Shown here piece after piece: positions 8,201-17,667 of a stretch of DNA of 64,000 nt; position 1 is the first letter of the stretch; each line of letters begins with the position of its first letter. The translations under genes were made by a program, and so were the position numbers. The notes under the pieces were generated by a model. It was not told where the DNA came from and made no database searches. It saw only the letters and a list, made by a program, of their open reading frames with translations. The stretch is from positions 348,894 to 412,893 of the forward strand of contig JALHMB010000007.1 of the NCBI GenBank assembly GCA_022844275.1. The letters run 5' to 3'. This DNA comes from Hyphomicrobiaceae bacterium (GTDB lineage: Bacteria > Pseudomonadota > Alphaproteobacteria > Rhizobiales > Hyphomicrobiaceae).

Positions 8201-9415
8201 TCAGCCGAACACAACCAGCGTGTCGGGCGGTAGCCCCATCAGCAACCGCCCGATGGTGATGAAGTTCGCCGGCCGTCCCTGGATCTGCTGTGATGCGGAG
8301 TATGCGTCGCGCAGGCGCCGCTCGAACGGGTTCGTCGGGAAAATCGCAGTCTGCCCTGCCGCGCGATAGGCATCGGCTGCGATCTCGACGCCCTGATTGA
8401 TCACATAGGTCGTCGCCAGCTTGATATTCGCCCGATCGATGACCGGCAGCTGGCGCGTCGCGTGCGTCTTCTCCCAGATATCATCGAGTGTCGTGTGCAG
8501 ATAGGCACGCGCAGCCCGCAGACGCGCTTCCAGCAGTGCGTACTGCGACTGGAACACCTGGCTCTCGATGAGAGACGAGGGCGCGCCGCGAGGTGTCTTC
8601 GTCTTGGCCAGCGCGGCGAGATCGTCGACCATGCTTTGGGCAATGCCGAGCATCAACGCGCTGAACGATGCCGCATACGCAAACGTACTGGGAAAAATGA
8701 AGAGCGTGCCGCGCTCCATCAACTCGGATGACTGGTCGCGATCGATCGTCTCCTCCTCGGGCACGAACAGATCCTGCACCTCGTAGGTATAGCTCGCCGT
8801 GCCGCGCAGGCCGAGCGTTTGCCACATGTCGTGGATACGTGCCTTCGACACGTCGAACAGAACCGTGCGGTCGAGCTGCCGGCCATCGGCACGCCGACGT
8901 GGCGCGCCGTCCGCCTCGAAGACATAGCTGTGGCCACCGAGCAGCGTCGCATTCGCACAGCCACTGGCGAATGCCCACTTGCCCGAAATCCGATAGCCCC
9001 CATCCACGGCGACCGCCTTGCCCTGAATGCCGGCGCCCCACGCGAGCACGGCATCGGCGGGGCCGAAGAAGCGGCGCGCAACCTCCGGCTTGAGGTATGC
9101 CGCTGACATGGCGCATCCCGCCGCCTGCCCGAGGCACCACGCCGTGCTGGCGTCGACACGCGCGATGGCCTCGATCACCTCGGCAAGCGTCTTCAGGTGC
9201 AGTTCGTCGCCACCGATCGACTTCGGCAGAAGAAGCCTGAACAGGCGCGCTTCGTGCAGCGCCGCGACGATGTCGGTTGGGAGCGCACGAGCTTCCTCGA
9301 TTTGATCGGCCGCCGTACGCAGCGTCTCGGCAAGGCCGCGCGCACGCGCAACGGCATCCGACGAGGGCGCCCCCGATGTCGTCAGCCCCTCGCTCCACTC
9401 CCTGCGACTTGCCAT
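8201..9415 (-). CDS. acyl-CoA-dehydrogenase-fold flavoprotein (oxidase/monooxygenase type)
   Basis: 404 residues with the three-part acyl-CoA dehydrogenase fold: N-terminal helices (SIGGDELHLKTLAEVIEAIARVDASTAW), a central beta domain (YRISGKWAFASGCANATL; LGLRGTASYTYEVQDLFVPEEET) and a C-terminal four-helix domain. The acyl-CoA catalytic Glu is not obvious. The sequence resembles the DszC/HpaB-like subgroup that binds reduced flavin and hydroxylates small substrates. It ends 4 bp from the M24 gene (convergent) and is divergent from the ABC importer. No reductase partner is adjacent. Exact reaction unknown. Confidence 0.83.
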   Translation of the reverse strand: MASRREWSEGLTTSGAPSSDAVARARGLAETLRTAADQIEEARALPTDIVAALHEARLFRLLLPKSIGGDELHLKTLAEVIEAIARVDASTAWCLGQAAGCAMSAAYLKPEVARRFFGPADAVLAWGAGIQGKAVAVDGGYRISGKWAFASGCANATLLGGHSYVFEADGAPRRRADGRQLDRTVLFDVSKARIHDMWQTLGLRGTASYTYEVQDLFVPEEETIDRDQSSELMERGTLFIFPSTFAYAASFSALMLGIAQSMVDDLAALAKTKTPRGAPSSLIESQVFQSQYALLEARLRAARAYLHTTLDDIWEKTHATRQLPVIDRANIKLATTYVINQGVEIAADAYRAAGQTAIFPTNPFERRLRDAYSASQQIQGRPANFITIGRLLMGLPPDTLVVFG

Positions 9416-9677
9416 TGCCGACAGTCCTCCCGGGCTTTGATCGTTTTCTTTTTTCTACTGCACCCTGGCAGCCTTGTCTTGTTGCGGTTCGCCGCCGCAA
9501 ATGAGACCCGCGAAACTCTCAGCCGTCTGAATCCGCTTGCGTTTCGGGCACCGTGCCTGGACTATGAGCCTATCTCGGCATATGCGCGCCGCCTATACTT
9601 TCGGCACCAATAGAAGTGCTTGGCTCGCGCGCACTGAGATGTCCGTCACGTCAAGTCGCATACAAAGGGAGAGTACC

Positions 9678-11300
9678 ATGAATAGGCGAGTTCTGACGGG
9701 GCGCCGCCTCGTCGCGCTGACGAGCGCCGCTTGGCTCGGCGCGGCCGCAGGTGTAGCTCCAGCCATGGCGCAGGGAACGCTCAGGATCGCCATGACGGCG
9801 ACCGACGTACCGACGACGACGGGCGTGCCGAACAACGGCTTCGAGGGCGTGCGCTTCATGGGCTATACCGCCTTCGACGCGCTCGTGAACTGGGATCTGA
9901 GCAGCGCCGACAAACCAGCCGACATCAAGCCGGGGCTTGCCGAGAGTTGGGCCCAGGACAAGAGCGATCCCAAGAAGTGGGTCTTCAAGCTGCGGCAAGG
10001 CGTGAAGTTCCACGACGGCACGCCATTCAATGCGGACGCCGCTGTCTGGAATCTCGATCGCAGCTTCAACAAGGACTCGAAGCAGTTCGATACGCAGGGG
10101 TCAGCGATCAACCGCGGCCGCCCGACCTACATTGCCGACGGCGGCTACAAGAAGATCGACGACAACACGATCGAGTTCACGACGACGCGCCCGATCTCCT
10201 ACTTCCCTTATGTGCTGACGACGATCTTCTACGTGAGCCCCACAGCCTTCGAAAAGGCCGGGAACTGGGCCGAATTCGCGAAGGCGCCGATCGGCACGGG
10301 CCCCTTCATCGCACGCAACTTCAAGCCGCGCATCAGCATCGATCTCGACAAGAACAAGGACTACTGGGACAAGGATCGCATTCCCAAGGTCGACAAGGTC
10401 GTGCTCTTTCCCATGCCTGAGGCGAACACGCGCCTTGCGGCGCTCCGTTCAGGCCAGGTCGACTGGGTCGAGGTGCCGCCGCCAGACTCCATCGCAGGCC
10501 TCAAGGGCGCCGGCTTCAGCGTCGTCACCAACAGCTATCCGCACGTCTGGCCATGGGTGCTCAACACAGCCCGGGCCGACTCGCCCTTCCGCGACGTCAA
10601 GGTCCGTCAGGCCATCAACTATTGCGTCGATCGCGATGGCCTCGTGACGCTGCTCAACGGAACGGCCGAACCCTCGGTCGGCTTCTTCAAGAAGACCGAC
10701 GCGCGCTTCGGCAATCCCAAGAACGCCTATAAGTTCGATCCTGCAATGGCCAAGAAGCTGCTGGCCGAAGCAGGCTACGGCCCCGACAAGCCGGCCAAAG
10801 GCAAGATCATGATCTCGACCTCCGGCTCGGGTCAGATGCTGCCACTGCCCATGAACGAGTTCCTGCAGCAGTCCATGAAGCAGTGCGGCTTCGACATCAG
10901 CTTCGAGGTCGTCGAGTGGGGCACGATGCTCGTCGCCTTCCGCAACGAGCCGACGGCATCGCAGGCGGCCAACTCGGATGCTCTCAACATCAGCCTCGTC
11001 TCATCAGACGTCTCGATGGTCGTGCGCTGGTTCTACGGCGACAACAGCACGCCCAAGGGTTCGAACTGGGGTCACTGGAAGAACCCCGCCTTCGACGGCC
11101 TCCTCGCCAAGATGGAGAGCGCCCCCAACGCGGACGAGTTCAACAAGGCCGTCACGGCTATGCATGAAATCCTCGTCGACGATGCGCCGTGGGTCTGGAT
11201 CGTCCACGACGGCAATCCGCGCGCCATGACGAAGCGCGTGCAGGGCTTCGTCAGCGCTCAGAGCTGGTTCCAGGATCTGACGCGCGTTTCAATCAAGTAA
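9678..11300 (+). CDS. ABC importer substrate-binding protein, family 5 (peptide/nickel class)
   Basis: 540 residues from the ATG at 9678, preceded by AAAGGGAGAG; an in-frame upstream start would add 47 residues ahead of the signal peptide and is unlikely. The export signal (RRLVALTSAAWLGAAAG, then APAMAQ) is followed by the family 5 solute-binding fold: KWVFKLRQGVKFHDGTPFNA, then ARADSPFRDVKVRQAINYCVD. It delivers a ligand, most often an oligopeptide, to the permeases encoded next. The ligand is not predictable. A strong hairpin follows the stop codon, fitting higher expression of the binding protein than of the membrane parts. Confidence 0.93.
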   Translation: MNRRVLTGRRLVALTSAAWLGAAAGVAPAMAQGTLRIAMTATDVPTTTGVPNNGFEGVRFMGYTAFDALVNWDLSSADKPADIKPGLAESWAQDKSDPKKWVFKLRQGVKFHDGTPFNADAAVWNLDRSFNKDSKQFDTQGSAINRGRPTYIADGGYKKIDDNTIEFTTTRPISYFPYVLTTIFYVSPTAFEKAGNWAEFAKAPIGTGPFIARNFKPRISIDLDKNKDYWDKDRIPKVDKVVLFPMPEANTRLAALRSGQVDWVEVPPPDSIAGLKGAGFSVVTNSYPHVWPWVLNTARADSPFRDVKVRQAINYCVDRDGLVTLLNGTAEPSVGFFKKTDARFGNPKNAYKFDPAMAKKLLAEAGYGPDKPAKGKIMISTSGSGQMLPLPMNEFLQQSMKQCGFDISFEVVEWGTMLVAFRNEPTASQAANSDALNISLVSSDVSMVVRWFYGDNSTPKGSNWGHWKNPAFDGLLAKMESAPNADEFNKAVTAMHEILVDDAPWVWIVHDGNPRAMTKRVQGFVSAQSWFQDLTRVSIK

Positions 11301-11330
11301 TCCGCGCGCCGTTCAGCGACAAGGCATAGT

Positions 11331-11360
11331 CCCTTTCCGCCCACCCGAGGCGGAGAGGGG
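11331..11360 (+). terminator. hairpin between binding-protein and permease genes
   Basis: CCCTTTCCGCC (11331-11341) pairs with GGCGGAGAGGG (11349-11359) across a 7-base loop, with one G-U pair. No T run follows, so it is more likely a 3'-end stabiliser or partial terminator than a full stop. Confidence 0.5.
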
Positions 11361-11395
11361 CGCCCCATCCCTTGCTATGCGAGGCTCTCGGGCTC

Positions 11396-12337
11396 ATGTG
11401 GTTCTTTATCGTTCGCAGAGTTCTCTACGCCGTTCCGATCCTGCTCGGCGTGTCGATGGTTGTGTTCGTTCTCATGAAAATGGTGCCGGGCGATGCGGCG
11501 GACATCATGATCCCGCCCGAGGCGCCGAAGGAAGTCGCGGACATGATCCGCGCCCGCTTCGGTCTCGATCAGCCCGCTCACATCCAGTACCTGCGCTGGC
11601 TCCAGGCCATGGCCAGCGGCGATCTCGGCACGTCGATCTTCACGAACCAGCCCGTCGCGGAGGAGCTTTTCGGCGCTCTGGCCAACACGATGAAGATCGC
11701 GCTCCCCGCCGTCTTCCTCGGCTTCTCGCTCGGCGTGCTGCTCGGCGCGCTCGCCGCCTACTACAACGGCTCCTGGCTCGACAAGCTCTTCTCGGGCGTT
11801 GCCATCGCCGGCGTGAGCCTGCCGCACTACTGGGTCGGCATGGTCCTTGTCGCGATCTTCGCCGTGTCCCTCAATATTCTGCCTGGTCAGGGCATGGGAC
11901 CGGAGGGGTTCCCAACGACGTGGGAGCACATCCAGCATCTCATTCTTCCCGTGGTCACGCTCTCCCTCATCCCGATGGGCGTCATCAGCCGCCTCGTGCG
12001 CGCCAATGTGCTCGAGATCCGTTCCATGGAGTTCGTGTCGGCACTGCAGGCTAAAGGCCTCAGAGGTCCGCGCGTTCTGCTTCACATCATGAAAAACGCC
12101 GCGCCCTCGGCGCTGGCACTTATGGGCCTACAATTCGGCTACCTGCTCGGCGGTTCCATTCTCGTCGAGACCGTCTTCAACTGGCCTGGCTCAGGCAGCC
12201 TACTCAATCTCGCGATCTTCCGGCGCGATATTCCCGTCCTCTCCGCCACGATCCTGGTGCTCGCCACCATCTTCGTCGTCATCAACATCCTGGTCGACGT
12301 GCTGCAAGCACTGATCGACCCGCGCATCCGACGCTAG
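11396..12337 (+). CDS. ABC permease, DppB/OppB type
   Basis: 313 residues from the ATG at 11396 (an in-frame start 24 bases earlier is less likely because the protein family begins with a similar MWxFxxRR segment). The first helix is followed by MKMVPGDAADIMIPPEA, a long periplasmic loop and the permease core of five more helices. The EAA-type cytoplasmic loop is visible in EFVSALQAKGLRGPRVLLHIMKNA. It forms the heteromeric channel with the next gene product. Gap to the next gene is 10 bp. Confidence 0.93.
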   Translation: MWFFIVRRVLYAVPILLGVSMVVFVLMKMVPGDAADIMIPPEAPKEVADMIRARFGLDQPAHIQYLRWLQAMASGDLGTSIFTNQPVAEELFGALANTMKIALPAVFLGFSLGVLLGALAAYYNGSWLDKLFSGVAIAGVSLPHYWVGMVLVAIFAVSLNILPGQGMGPEGFPTTWEHIQHLILPVVTLSLIPMGVISRLVRANVLEIRSMEFVSALQAKGLRGPRVLLHIMKNAAPSALALMGLQFGYLLGGSILVETVFNWPGSGSLLNLAIFRRDIPVLSATILVLATIFVVINILVDVLQALIDPRIRR

Positions 12338-12347
12338 GCCCCGACTC

Positions 12348-13247
12348 ATGGCCACGCAGGACACCATCGTCGTTCCCACACCCGACGCGGTACGCCGCGC
12401 CGAAGCGGGCAAGGGCTACTGGACGCGGGTGCGCGAACGTCTGCTCGCCGACCGCGTCACCCTCGCCGTCATGATCCTGCTCGCATGCATTGTACTCATG
12501 GCCGTCGCGGCGCCGCTGTTCGCGACACACGACCCCTTGGCGAGCTCCGTCCTCGCACGTCTCAAGTCCCCGGGCTACAACGGACACTGGCTCGGCACCG
12601 ACGAGGTCGGCCGCGATCTCTACAGCCGCATTCTCTACGGCGGGCGCCTCTCGCTGCTCTGTGGTGTCGCACCCGTTGCCTTCGCACTTCTTATTGGTGG
12701 CAGCCTCGGTCTGCTCGCGGGCTACAGCGGCGGCATGATCAACAGCCTGATCATGCGCAGCATGGATATTCTCTATGCCTTCCCCTCGATCCTGCTGGCG
12801 ATTGCCATTTGCGGCATGCTCGGCTCAGGGCTCGGCAATACCATCCTCGCGCTCACCATCACGTTCATCCCACCGATCGTACGCATCTCTGAGACCGTGA
12901 CGACGCAAGTGCGCTCGGCCGAGTTTGTCGAGGCTGCTCGCGCAAGCGGCGCGCGTCCCGCGTCGATCATCCGCTTCCACATCCTCAACAACGTGCTCGG
13001 ACCGATCCTCGTCTATGCGACATCCCTGATCTCGATCTCGATCATCCTCGCGGCGGGCCTGAGCTTCCTCGGCCTCGGCGTCACACCGCCGGATGCCGAG
13101 TGGGGCCTGATGCTGAACAATCTCCGTCAAGCCATCTGGGTCAACCCGCTCGTCGCGGCACTTCCCGGCGCGATGATCTTCATAACGTCCATGTGCTTCA
13201 ACCTGACGAGCGACGGACTGCGCACGGCCATGGACGTACGCATATGA
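12348..13247 (+). CDS. ABC permease, DppC/OppC type
   Basis: 299 residues. The N-terminal cytoplasmic stretch and first helix (VTLAVMILLACIVLMAVAAP) are followed by the family signature GTDEVGRDLYSRILYGGRLSL, and the ATPase-contact loop is EFVEAARASGARPASIIRFHIL. Six membrane segments are expected, as in DppC. It pairs with the upstream permease. The overall gene order (binding protein, B, C, two ATPases) matches dpp/opp operons. Confidence 0.93.
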   Translation: MATQDTIVVPTPDAVRRAEAGKGYWTRVRERLLADRVTLAVMILLACIVLMAVAAPLFATHDPLASSVLARLKSPGYNGHWLGTDEVGRDLYSRILYGGRLSLLCGVAPVAFALLIGGSLGLLAGYSGGMINSLIMRSMDILYAFPSILLAIAICGMLGSGLGNTILALTITFIPPIVRISETVTTQVRSAEFVEAARASGARPASIIRFHILNNVLGPILVYATSLISISIILAAGLSFLGLGVTPPDAEWGLMLNNLRQAIWVNPLVAALPGAMIFITSMCFNLTSDGLRTAMDVRI

Positions 13248-13257
13248 GGTCATTTCT

Positions 13258-14286
13258 ATGAGCGCGGATGTCCTCCTCGAAGTGTATGCGCTGCGCCGCT
13301 ACTTCCCGATCCGCGGCGGGTTGCTCCAGCGCCAGGTGGCGACCGTCCAGGCCGTTGACGACATCTCGTTCGCCGTGCGCCGGGGCGAAACGCTCGGCAT
13401 TGTCGGCGAATCCGGTTGCGGCAAGTCGACAACCGCACGCCTGCTGATCCACCTTCTCGAGGCGGATGCGGGCACCATCACACTTGAAGGCCGCGCAATC
13501 GGCGATGCGAGTGGCCTCACGGCACGCGAGTTCCGCCGCCAAGTCCAGATGGTGTTTCAGGACAGCTATTCCTCGCTCAATCCGCGTTGCACGATCGAGG
13601 ATACCATTGCCTACGGCCCGACCGTGCATGGCCTCTCCTGGTCGGCGGCCCGCACGCGTGCGCGCAGTCTCCTCGGCAAGGTGGGGCTCGATCCGGAACT
13701 GTTCGCGACGCGATACCCGCACGAGCTCTCCGGCGGGCAACGCCAGCGCGTGAACATCGCTCGCGCGCTCGCGCTCGAGCCTCGCGTCATCGTCCTGGAT
13801 GAACCCGTTTCGGCGCTCGACAAGTCCGTCGAGGCGCAAGTATTGAACCTACTCGTCGACCTCAAGAATGAACTCGGCTTGACCTACGTCTTCATCTCGC
13901 ACGATCTCAATGTCGTGCAATACATCAGCGACCGCGTGCTCGTGATGTACCTCGGCAAGATCGTCGAAGTTGGCCCCGTCGACAGCATCTACGGAAATCC
14001 GCGCCACCCCTACACGCGTGCGCTGCTCGGTGCGATGCCATCCATGGACCCGGACAACCGCGGCAAGCAGGCGACACTCACGGGTGATCCGCCGAACCCG
14101 ATCAATCCGCCCCCCGGTTGCCGCTTCCACACACGCTGCGCACACGCCGAGATGTGCTGCTCCACGCGCGAACCGAAGCTCGCCGCCAATACGGGCACGG
14201 GAAATCCCACCGGCGATCATCTCGCCGCGTGCCATATGCTGATCCCAGGGTCTGGCCACAGCGCCGCGCCGGCAGCTGCGGCTTGA
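13258..14286 (+). CDS. ABC ATPase, OppF/DppF type
   Basis: 342 residues with Walker [11 protein letters not shown]-loop [13 protein letters not shown], signature LSGGQRQR, Walker [13 protein letters not shown] and the switch His in FISHDL. The C-terminal oligopeptide/dipeptide domain contains the Cys cluster [14 protein letters not shown], which in this family can bind an iron-sulfur cluster. It follows the permease gene by 10 bp with GAGGT ahead of the ATG. All motifs needed for ATP hydrolysis are intact. Confidence 0.94.
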   Translation: MSADVLLEVYALRRYFPIRGGLLQRQVATVQAVDDISFAVRRGETLGIVGESGCGKSTTARLLIHLLEADAGTITLEGRAIGDASGLTAREFRRQVQMVFQDSYSSLNPRCTIEDTIAYGPTVHGLSWSAARTRARSLLGKVGLDPELFATRYPHELSGGQRQRVNIARALALEPRVIVLDEPVSALDKSVEAQVLNLLVDLKNELGLTYVFISHDLNVVQYISDRVLVMYLGKIVEVGPVDSIYGNPRHPYTRALLGAMPSMDPDNRGKQATLTGDPPNPINPPPGCRFHTRCAHAEMCCSTREPKLAANTGTGNPTGDHLAACHMLIPGSGHSAAPAAAA

Positions 14287-14300
14287 GGGAGAAGGCCGGT

Positions 14301-15314
14301 ATGAGCGTCGCCACCATCCCCAAAGAATGCACTGCCGCCAACGAAGGCGCGAAGCCGCTCGTGCGCGTCAACAACCTGACCGTCCGCTTCATCACACGCG
14401 ATCGAACGATCGACGCGGTGAACGGCGTGAGCTTCACGGTCGATGCCGGCGAAGTACTCTGCATTCTCGGCGAGTCGGGCTCCGGCAAGAGCGTTACCTT
14501 GCGCGCGATGATGCGGCTCCTGCCACCGCATCTCACGAAGATATCGGGCGAGATCACAGTCGACGACGAGGACATCCTGAGCCTCGGTGCTCCCGCGCTC
14601 AGCGACCTGCGCGGCGGCGAGGTCGCCATGATCTTCCAGGAGCCGATGACCTCGTTCGATCCGGTCTTCACCATCGGAAACCAGATCATCGAGACGGTGA
14701 AGCGTCACGACGGCCTCTCGGAGAGCGATGCCAGGAAGCGCGCCCTCGAACTGCTCGAAATGGTGCAGATCCCCTCGCCCGCGCGACGGCTCGACAACTA
14801 TCCGCACGAGATGTCAGGCGGTATGCGCCAGCGCGCCATGATTGCGCTCGCGCTCTCCTGCCGGCCGCGCCTCCTACTTGCCGACGAGCCGACGACCGCG
14901 CTCGACGCGACCGTGCAGATCCAGATCCTGCAGCTCTTGCACCGCCTCCAGCGCGAGCTCGGCATGGCCGTCCTCTTCGTCACGCACGACGTCGGCGTGG
15001 CCGTCGAGATATCGGACCGTATTGCCGTGATGTATGCCGGCCGCTTCGTCGAGACGGGGCCAGTGCGCGCGGTTATCCGCGAGCCTCAGCATCCCTACAC
15101 GCAGGGCCTGCTGGCCTCGACGGTCAACGGCGCCATGCGCGGCAAGCGCCTCGAAGCGATCCCGGGTTCTCCGGTAAATCTAGCTGCACTGCCGCCTGGA
15201 TGCGCCTTCGCGCCGCGCTGCCGCCATGCCGAACCGGCCTGCGCCGTGCCGCCACCCGAGACGTGGATCGAGCCGACGCGCATGGTCCGCTGCATCAGAG
15301 CGACGCCGAAATAG
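14301..15314 (+). CDS. ABC ATPase, OppD/DppD type
   Basis: 337 residues from the ATG at 14301, preceded by GAGGGAGAAGG; the longer open frame upstream overlaps the previous gene and is not needed. Walker A is GESGSGKSV, the Q-loop is MIFQEPMTSFDP, the signature MSGGMRQR, Walker B LLLADEPTTALD and the switch His FVTHDV. The C-terminal domain has the Cys-rich segment CAFAPRCRHAEPAC. It is the second ATPase of the importer and completes the five-gene operon. Confidence 0.94.
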   Translation: MSVATIPKECTAANEGAKPLVRVNNLTVRFITRDRTIDAVNGVSFTVDAGEVLCILGESGSGKSVTLRAMMRLLPPHLTKISGEITVDDEDILSLGAPALSDLRGGEVAMIFQEPMTSFDPVFTIGNQIIETVKRHDGLSESDARKRALELLEMVQIPSPARRLDNYPHEMSGGMRQRAMIALALSCRPRLLLADEPTTALDATVQIQILQLLHRLQRELGMAVLFVTHDVGVAVEISDRIAVMYAGRFVETGPVRAVIREPQHPYTQGLLASTVNGAMRGKRLEAIPGSPVNLAALPPGCAFAPRCRHAEPACAVPPPETWIEPTRMVRCIRATPK

Positions 15315-15325
15315 CTTCGCGTAGC

Positions 15326-16765
15326 CTACGCTGCGATCGACGGCCGACGCCGGTGCCAGTCCGTATCGCTCTGATAAGCGTCGGCAATCTTCAGAATTCG
15401 ACCTTCGCCGAACGGGCGGCCCTGGATCTGGAAGCCGATCGGCAGACCGTCGCTGTCGAAGCCGCACGGCACACTGACACCCGGGAGCCCCATGTAGTTA
15501 ATCGGGCGCGTGTTCGCGGCAATCGCGCCAAAGGCATCTAGGGCCCCGGGCACGCCAGCGTCGACATCTGTCGCGGCAAGCGTCGGAACTTTCATGCGAA
15601 TTGTCGGCACTGCGAAGGCATCGACCTTGTCGAACACCTCGCGGCCAAGCGCGCGCAGGATCGGACCGCGGCGCGAAAGAGCTTCGAGATAGTAGGCCGC
15701 CGGAAGCGAGAGGCTCGAATAGTGGCGCGCGGCGAGCGCGACCGAGTAGGCCTGGGAGCGCTCGCGCAGCCATTGCGCGTGAATAGTCGATCCCTCGACG
15801 CGCGACACGATGGCGCCGTACGTGCTGATCGCATCCATATGCGGGATCGTGAGCCTAACGAGCGTCGCGCCTCGCGCCTTCAGCACCTCCATCGCCCCAT
15901 CGAATGCGGCTACGACCTCAGGATCGGCACCGTCGAAGAAGAAGTTCGTGGGAATGCCGATGCGCAGGCCGCGGATGTCGCCGTCGAGTCCTGCCTCGTA
16001 GTCGGGCACGGGCTCCTTCGAGGAAGTTGGATCGGCGGGGTCGTGCCCAGCGATGATCTTGAGCAGACGCGCACAGTCCCGCGCCGTACGCGCCAGCGGC
16101 CCGACGTTGTCGCACGTGAACGACAGTGGCATGGCGCCATAGCGCGAGACGCGCGTCTGCGTTCCCTTGATGCCCGTGATGCCGCACATGGTCGCCGGCA
16201 AGCGGATCGAGCCACCAGTATCGGAGCCGAGCGCGCCGTAGATGAAGCGGGCGGCGACGGCCGCTCCCGAGCCGGACGAAGAACCGCCGGGGCAATAGTC
16301 GGCGTTCCATGGATTGCGGCAGTGACCGAAATGCGCGTTGTGGCCGGTCGGGTTCTGCGCGAACTCGGCCATGTTGAGCGTGCCGATCGTGAACGAGCCG
16401 GCGGCTTCGAGCCGTGAGATCGCCGTCGATGTGTACGCCGGGACGAATGAGCGGCGAATTTCCGAGCCCGCCGTGCAGACCTTGCCGGCGCGGTAGTACA
16501 TGTCCTTGTGCGCGAGTGGCACACCGTGCAGCGGACCGCGGATCTGGCCGCCCTTGCGTTCCTTGTCGAGAACGGCGGCAGCTTCGAGCGCTTCCGTTTC
16601 CTCGAGTGAGATGACCGAGTTGAGTGCCTTGTCGCCGGCCTTGAAAGCCTTGAAGGCTGCGGTCGCGAGATCGACAGCGCTGAATTCGCCACTGCTGATG
16701 CCGTCGGCGGCCTCGACGAGCGTCAGGCTGGCAAGCGAAGTGCCCGGTGCGTCAAAAGCATTCAT
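15326..16765 (-). CDS. amidase-signature hydrolase (AtzE-like)
   Basis: 479 residues. The Ser-cisSer-Lys triad of the amidase signature family is visible: Lys87 (PLAHKDMYY), cis-Ser162 in PGGSSSGSG and nucleophile Ser186 in DTGGSIRLP. It should hydrolyse a C-N amide bond in the cytoplasm. Its start codon overlaps the stop codon of a small upstream gene resembling AtzG, the small partner of 1-carboxybiuret hydrolase AtzE, so the two probably form a complex. It converges with the ABC importer operon. Actual substrate unknown; GatA is less likely because no gatC/gatB is nearby. Confidence 0.87.
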   Translation of the reverse strand: MNAFDAPGTSLASLTLVEAADGISSGEFSAVDLATAAFKAFKAGDKALNSVISLEETEALEAAAVLDKERKGGQIRGPLHGVPLAHKDMYYRAGKVCTAGSEIRRSFVPAYTSTAISRLEAAGSFTIGTLNMAEFAQNPTGHNAHFGHCRNPWNADYCPGGSSSGSGAAVAARFIYGALGSDTGGSIRLPATMCGITGIKGTQTRVSRYGAMPLSFTCDNVGPLARTARDCARLLKIIAGHDPADPTSSKEPVPDYEAGLDGDIRGLRIGIPTNFFFDGADPEVVAAFDGAMEVLKARGATLVRLTIPHMDAISTYGAIVSRVEGSTIHAQWLRERSQAYSVALAARHYSSLSLPAAYYLEALSRRGPILRALGREVFDKVDAFAVPTIRMKVPTLAATDVDAGVPGALDAFGAIAANTRPINYMGLPGVSVPCGFDSDGLPIGFQIQGRPFGEGRILKIADAYQSDTDWHRRRPSIAA

Positions 16766-16968
16766 GGCGCGCGCTCCTTGGTCTCCAGAAGTGCCGCCTC
16801 GAAACTCGACGGCTCATCCTCGAACCGTAGCTCCCCGCGCAGCTTCTCGAAGCTCTCGATCAGGCCGGCCATGGCCTTGGCTGCCTCTTCGGCAGAAGGA
16901 TTCGGCGGTGTGACGCCATGCCATTGCGCTACCTGCGCCTTGACCAGATCCTCGATCGGCTTTTCCAT
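16762..16968 (-). CDS. small AtzG-like (DUF4089-type) amidase partner
   Basis: 68 residues from the ATG at 16968, beginning MEKPIEDLVKAQVAQW. A helical protein with a C-terminal FEAALLETKERAP stretch like the AtzG-like family. Its TGA overlaps the ATG of the amidase gene by four bases, the classic arrangement for translational coupling. In the AtzG-AtzE and GatC-GatA pairs the small subunit wraps round the amidase. The family assignment rests on size, position and the C-terminal motif, so it is moderately sure. Confidence 0.65.
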   Translation of the reverse strand: MEKPIEDLVKAQVAQWHGVTPPNPSAEEAAKAMAGLIESFEKLRGELRFEDEPSSFEAALLETKERAP

Positions 16969-17111
16969 TGCTGCGTACCTGCTTCCATTGATGCCGCAGC
17001 GAATGTGCACTCCCACCGGCACAGGTGACAAGCCCGGGCGCTGGACGAATTTCATGCGTGACGCACAGGAAGCAGCAGGGGAATCGCGCGGAAGGTGAGG
17101 ACCTCAAGCGT

Positions 17112-17582
17112 TCAGGATGCCGGCGGCAATCGCTCGCTTTTGGCCAGCATCAGGCCACGCATCGTTCCGATCCCGAGTTCCAGACTCTCGGCGATCATTC
17201 GCGCCCGCTCGACAAAATAGGCCGCGGCCGCCGGAGGGCAAACTTCGTTGGCGATCTCAGCGAAGAGCGCGAGCCAGCGGTCGAAGTGCGAAGCATCGAC
17301 CGGCAACGGGGCATGGGCCTGCATCGGCCGGCCATGATAGCGCCCCGTCACGAGCGTCACGGACGACCAGAAGGCGCACATGCGCTCAAGGTGAGGCGTC
17401 CAATCGGAAATGCGTGCCGCGAATATCGGCCCGAGCACTTCGTCCGCCCGGATGCGATCATAGAACGTGTGCACGAGCCGCCGGATCATGTCCTCGTCAA
17501 TGCCGGTGCGGGCCTGCACCTCGGCCGCGGCAACAGCGCGGCGCGCCTGGATATCCCGAATGTCGTGCGGATCCGTGCTCAT
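17112..17582 (-). CDS. group III truncated hemoglobin
   Basis: 156 residues from ATG 17582, chosen because AAGGAAGG lies just ahead of it (an in-frame GTG 15 bases upstream is the alternative). The 2-on-2 globin fold is indicated by IRRLVHTFYDRIRADEVLGPIFAARISDWTPHLERMCAFWSSVTL, which contains the Phe-Tyr of helix B and the proximal His region (DWTPHLERM), and by GRYHGRPMQAH. Residues after 135 are less conserved. Group III globins bind oxygen or NO; the physiological role is generally unclear. It stands alone between amidase and dioxygenase genes on the same strand. Confidence 0.85.
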   Translation of the reverse strand: MSTDPHDIRDIQARRAVAAAEVQARTGIDEDMIRRLVHTFYDRIRADEVLGPIFAARISDWTPHLERMCAFWSSVTLVTGRYHGRPMQAHAPLPVDASHFDRWLALFAEIANEVCPPAAAAYFVERARMIAESLELGIGTMRGLMLAKSERLPPAS

Positions 17583-17667
17583 GCCTTCCTTGAACACGAC
17601 ACCGGGCGGCGATCAATTGATCTGGATCATAGCGGCGCGCTCATTTTGTCGCGCCTGGGATTGGCGC

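Noticed and set aside
14327..15541. 404-codon frame overlapping the OppD-type ATPase gene
   Set aside because: Same-strand shadow frame running through the ATPase gene and into the end of the convergent amidase gene; no recognisable protein.
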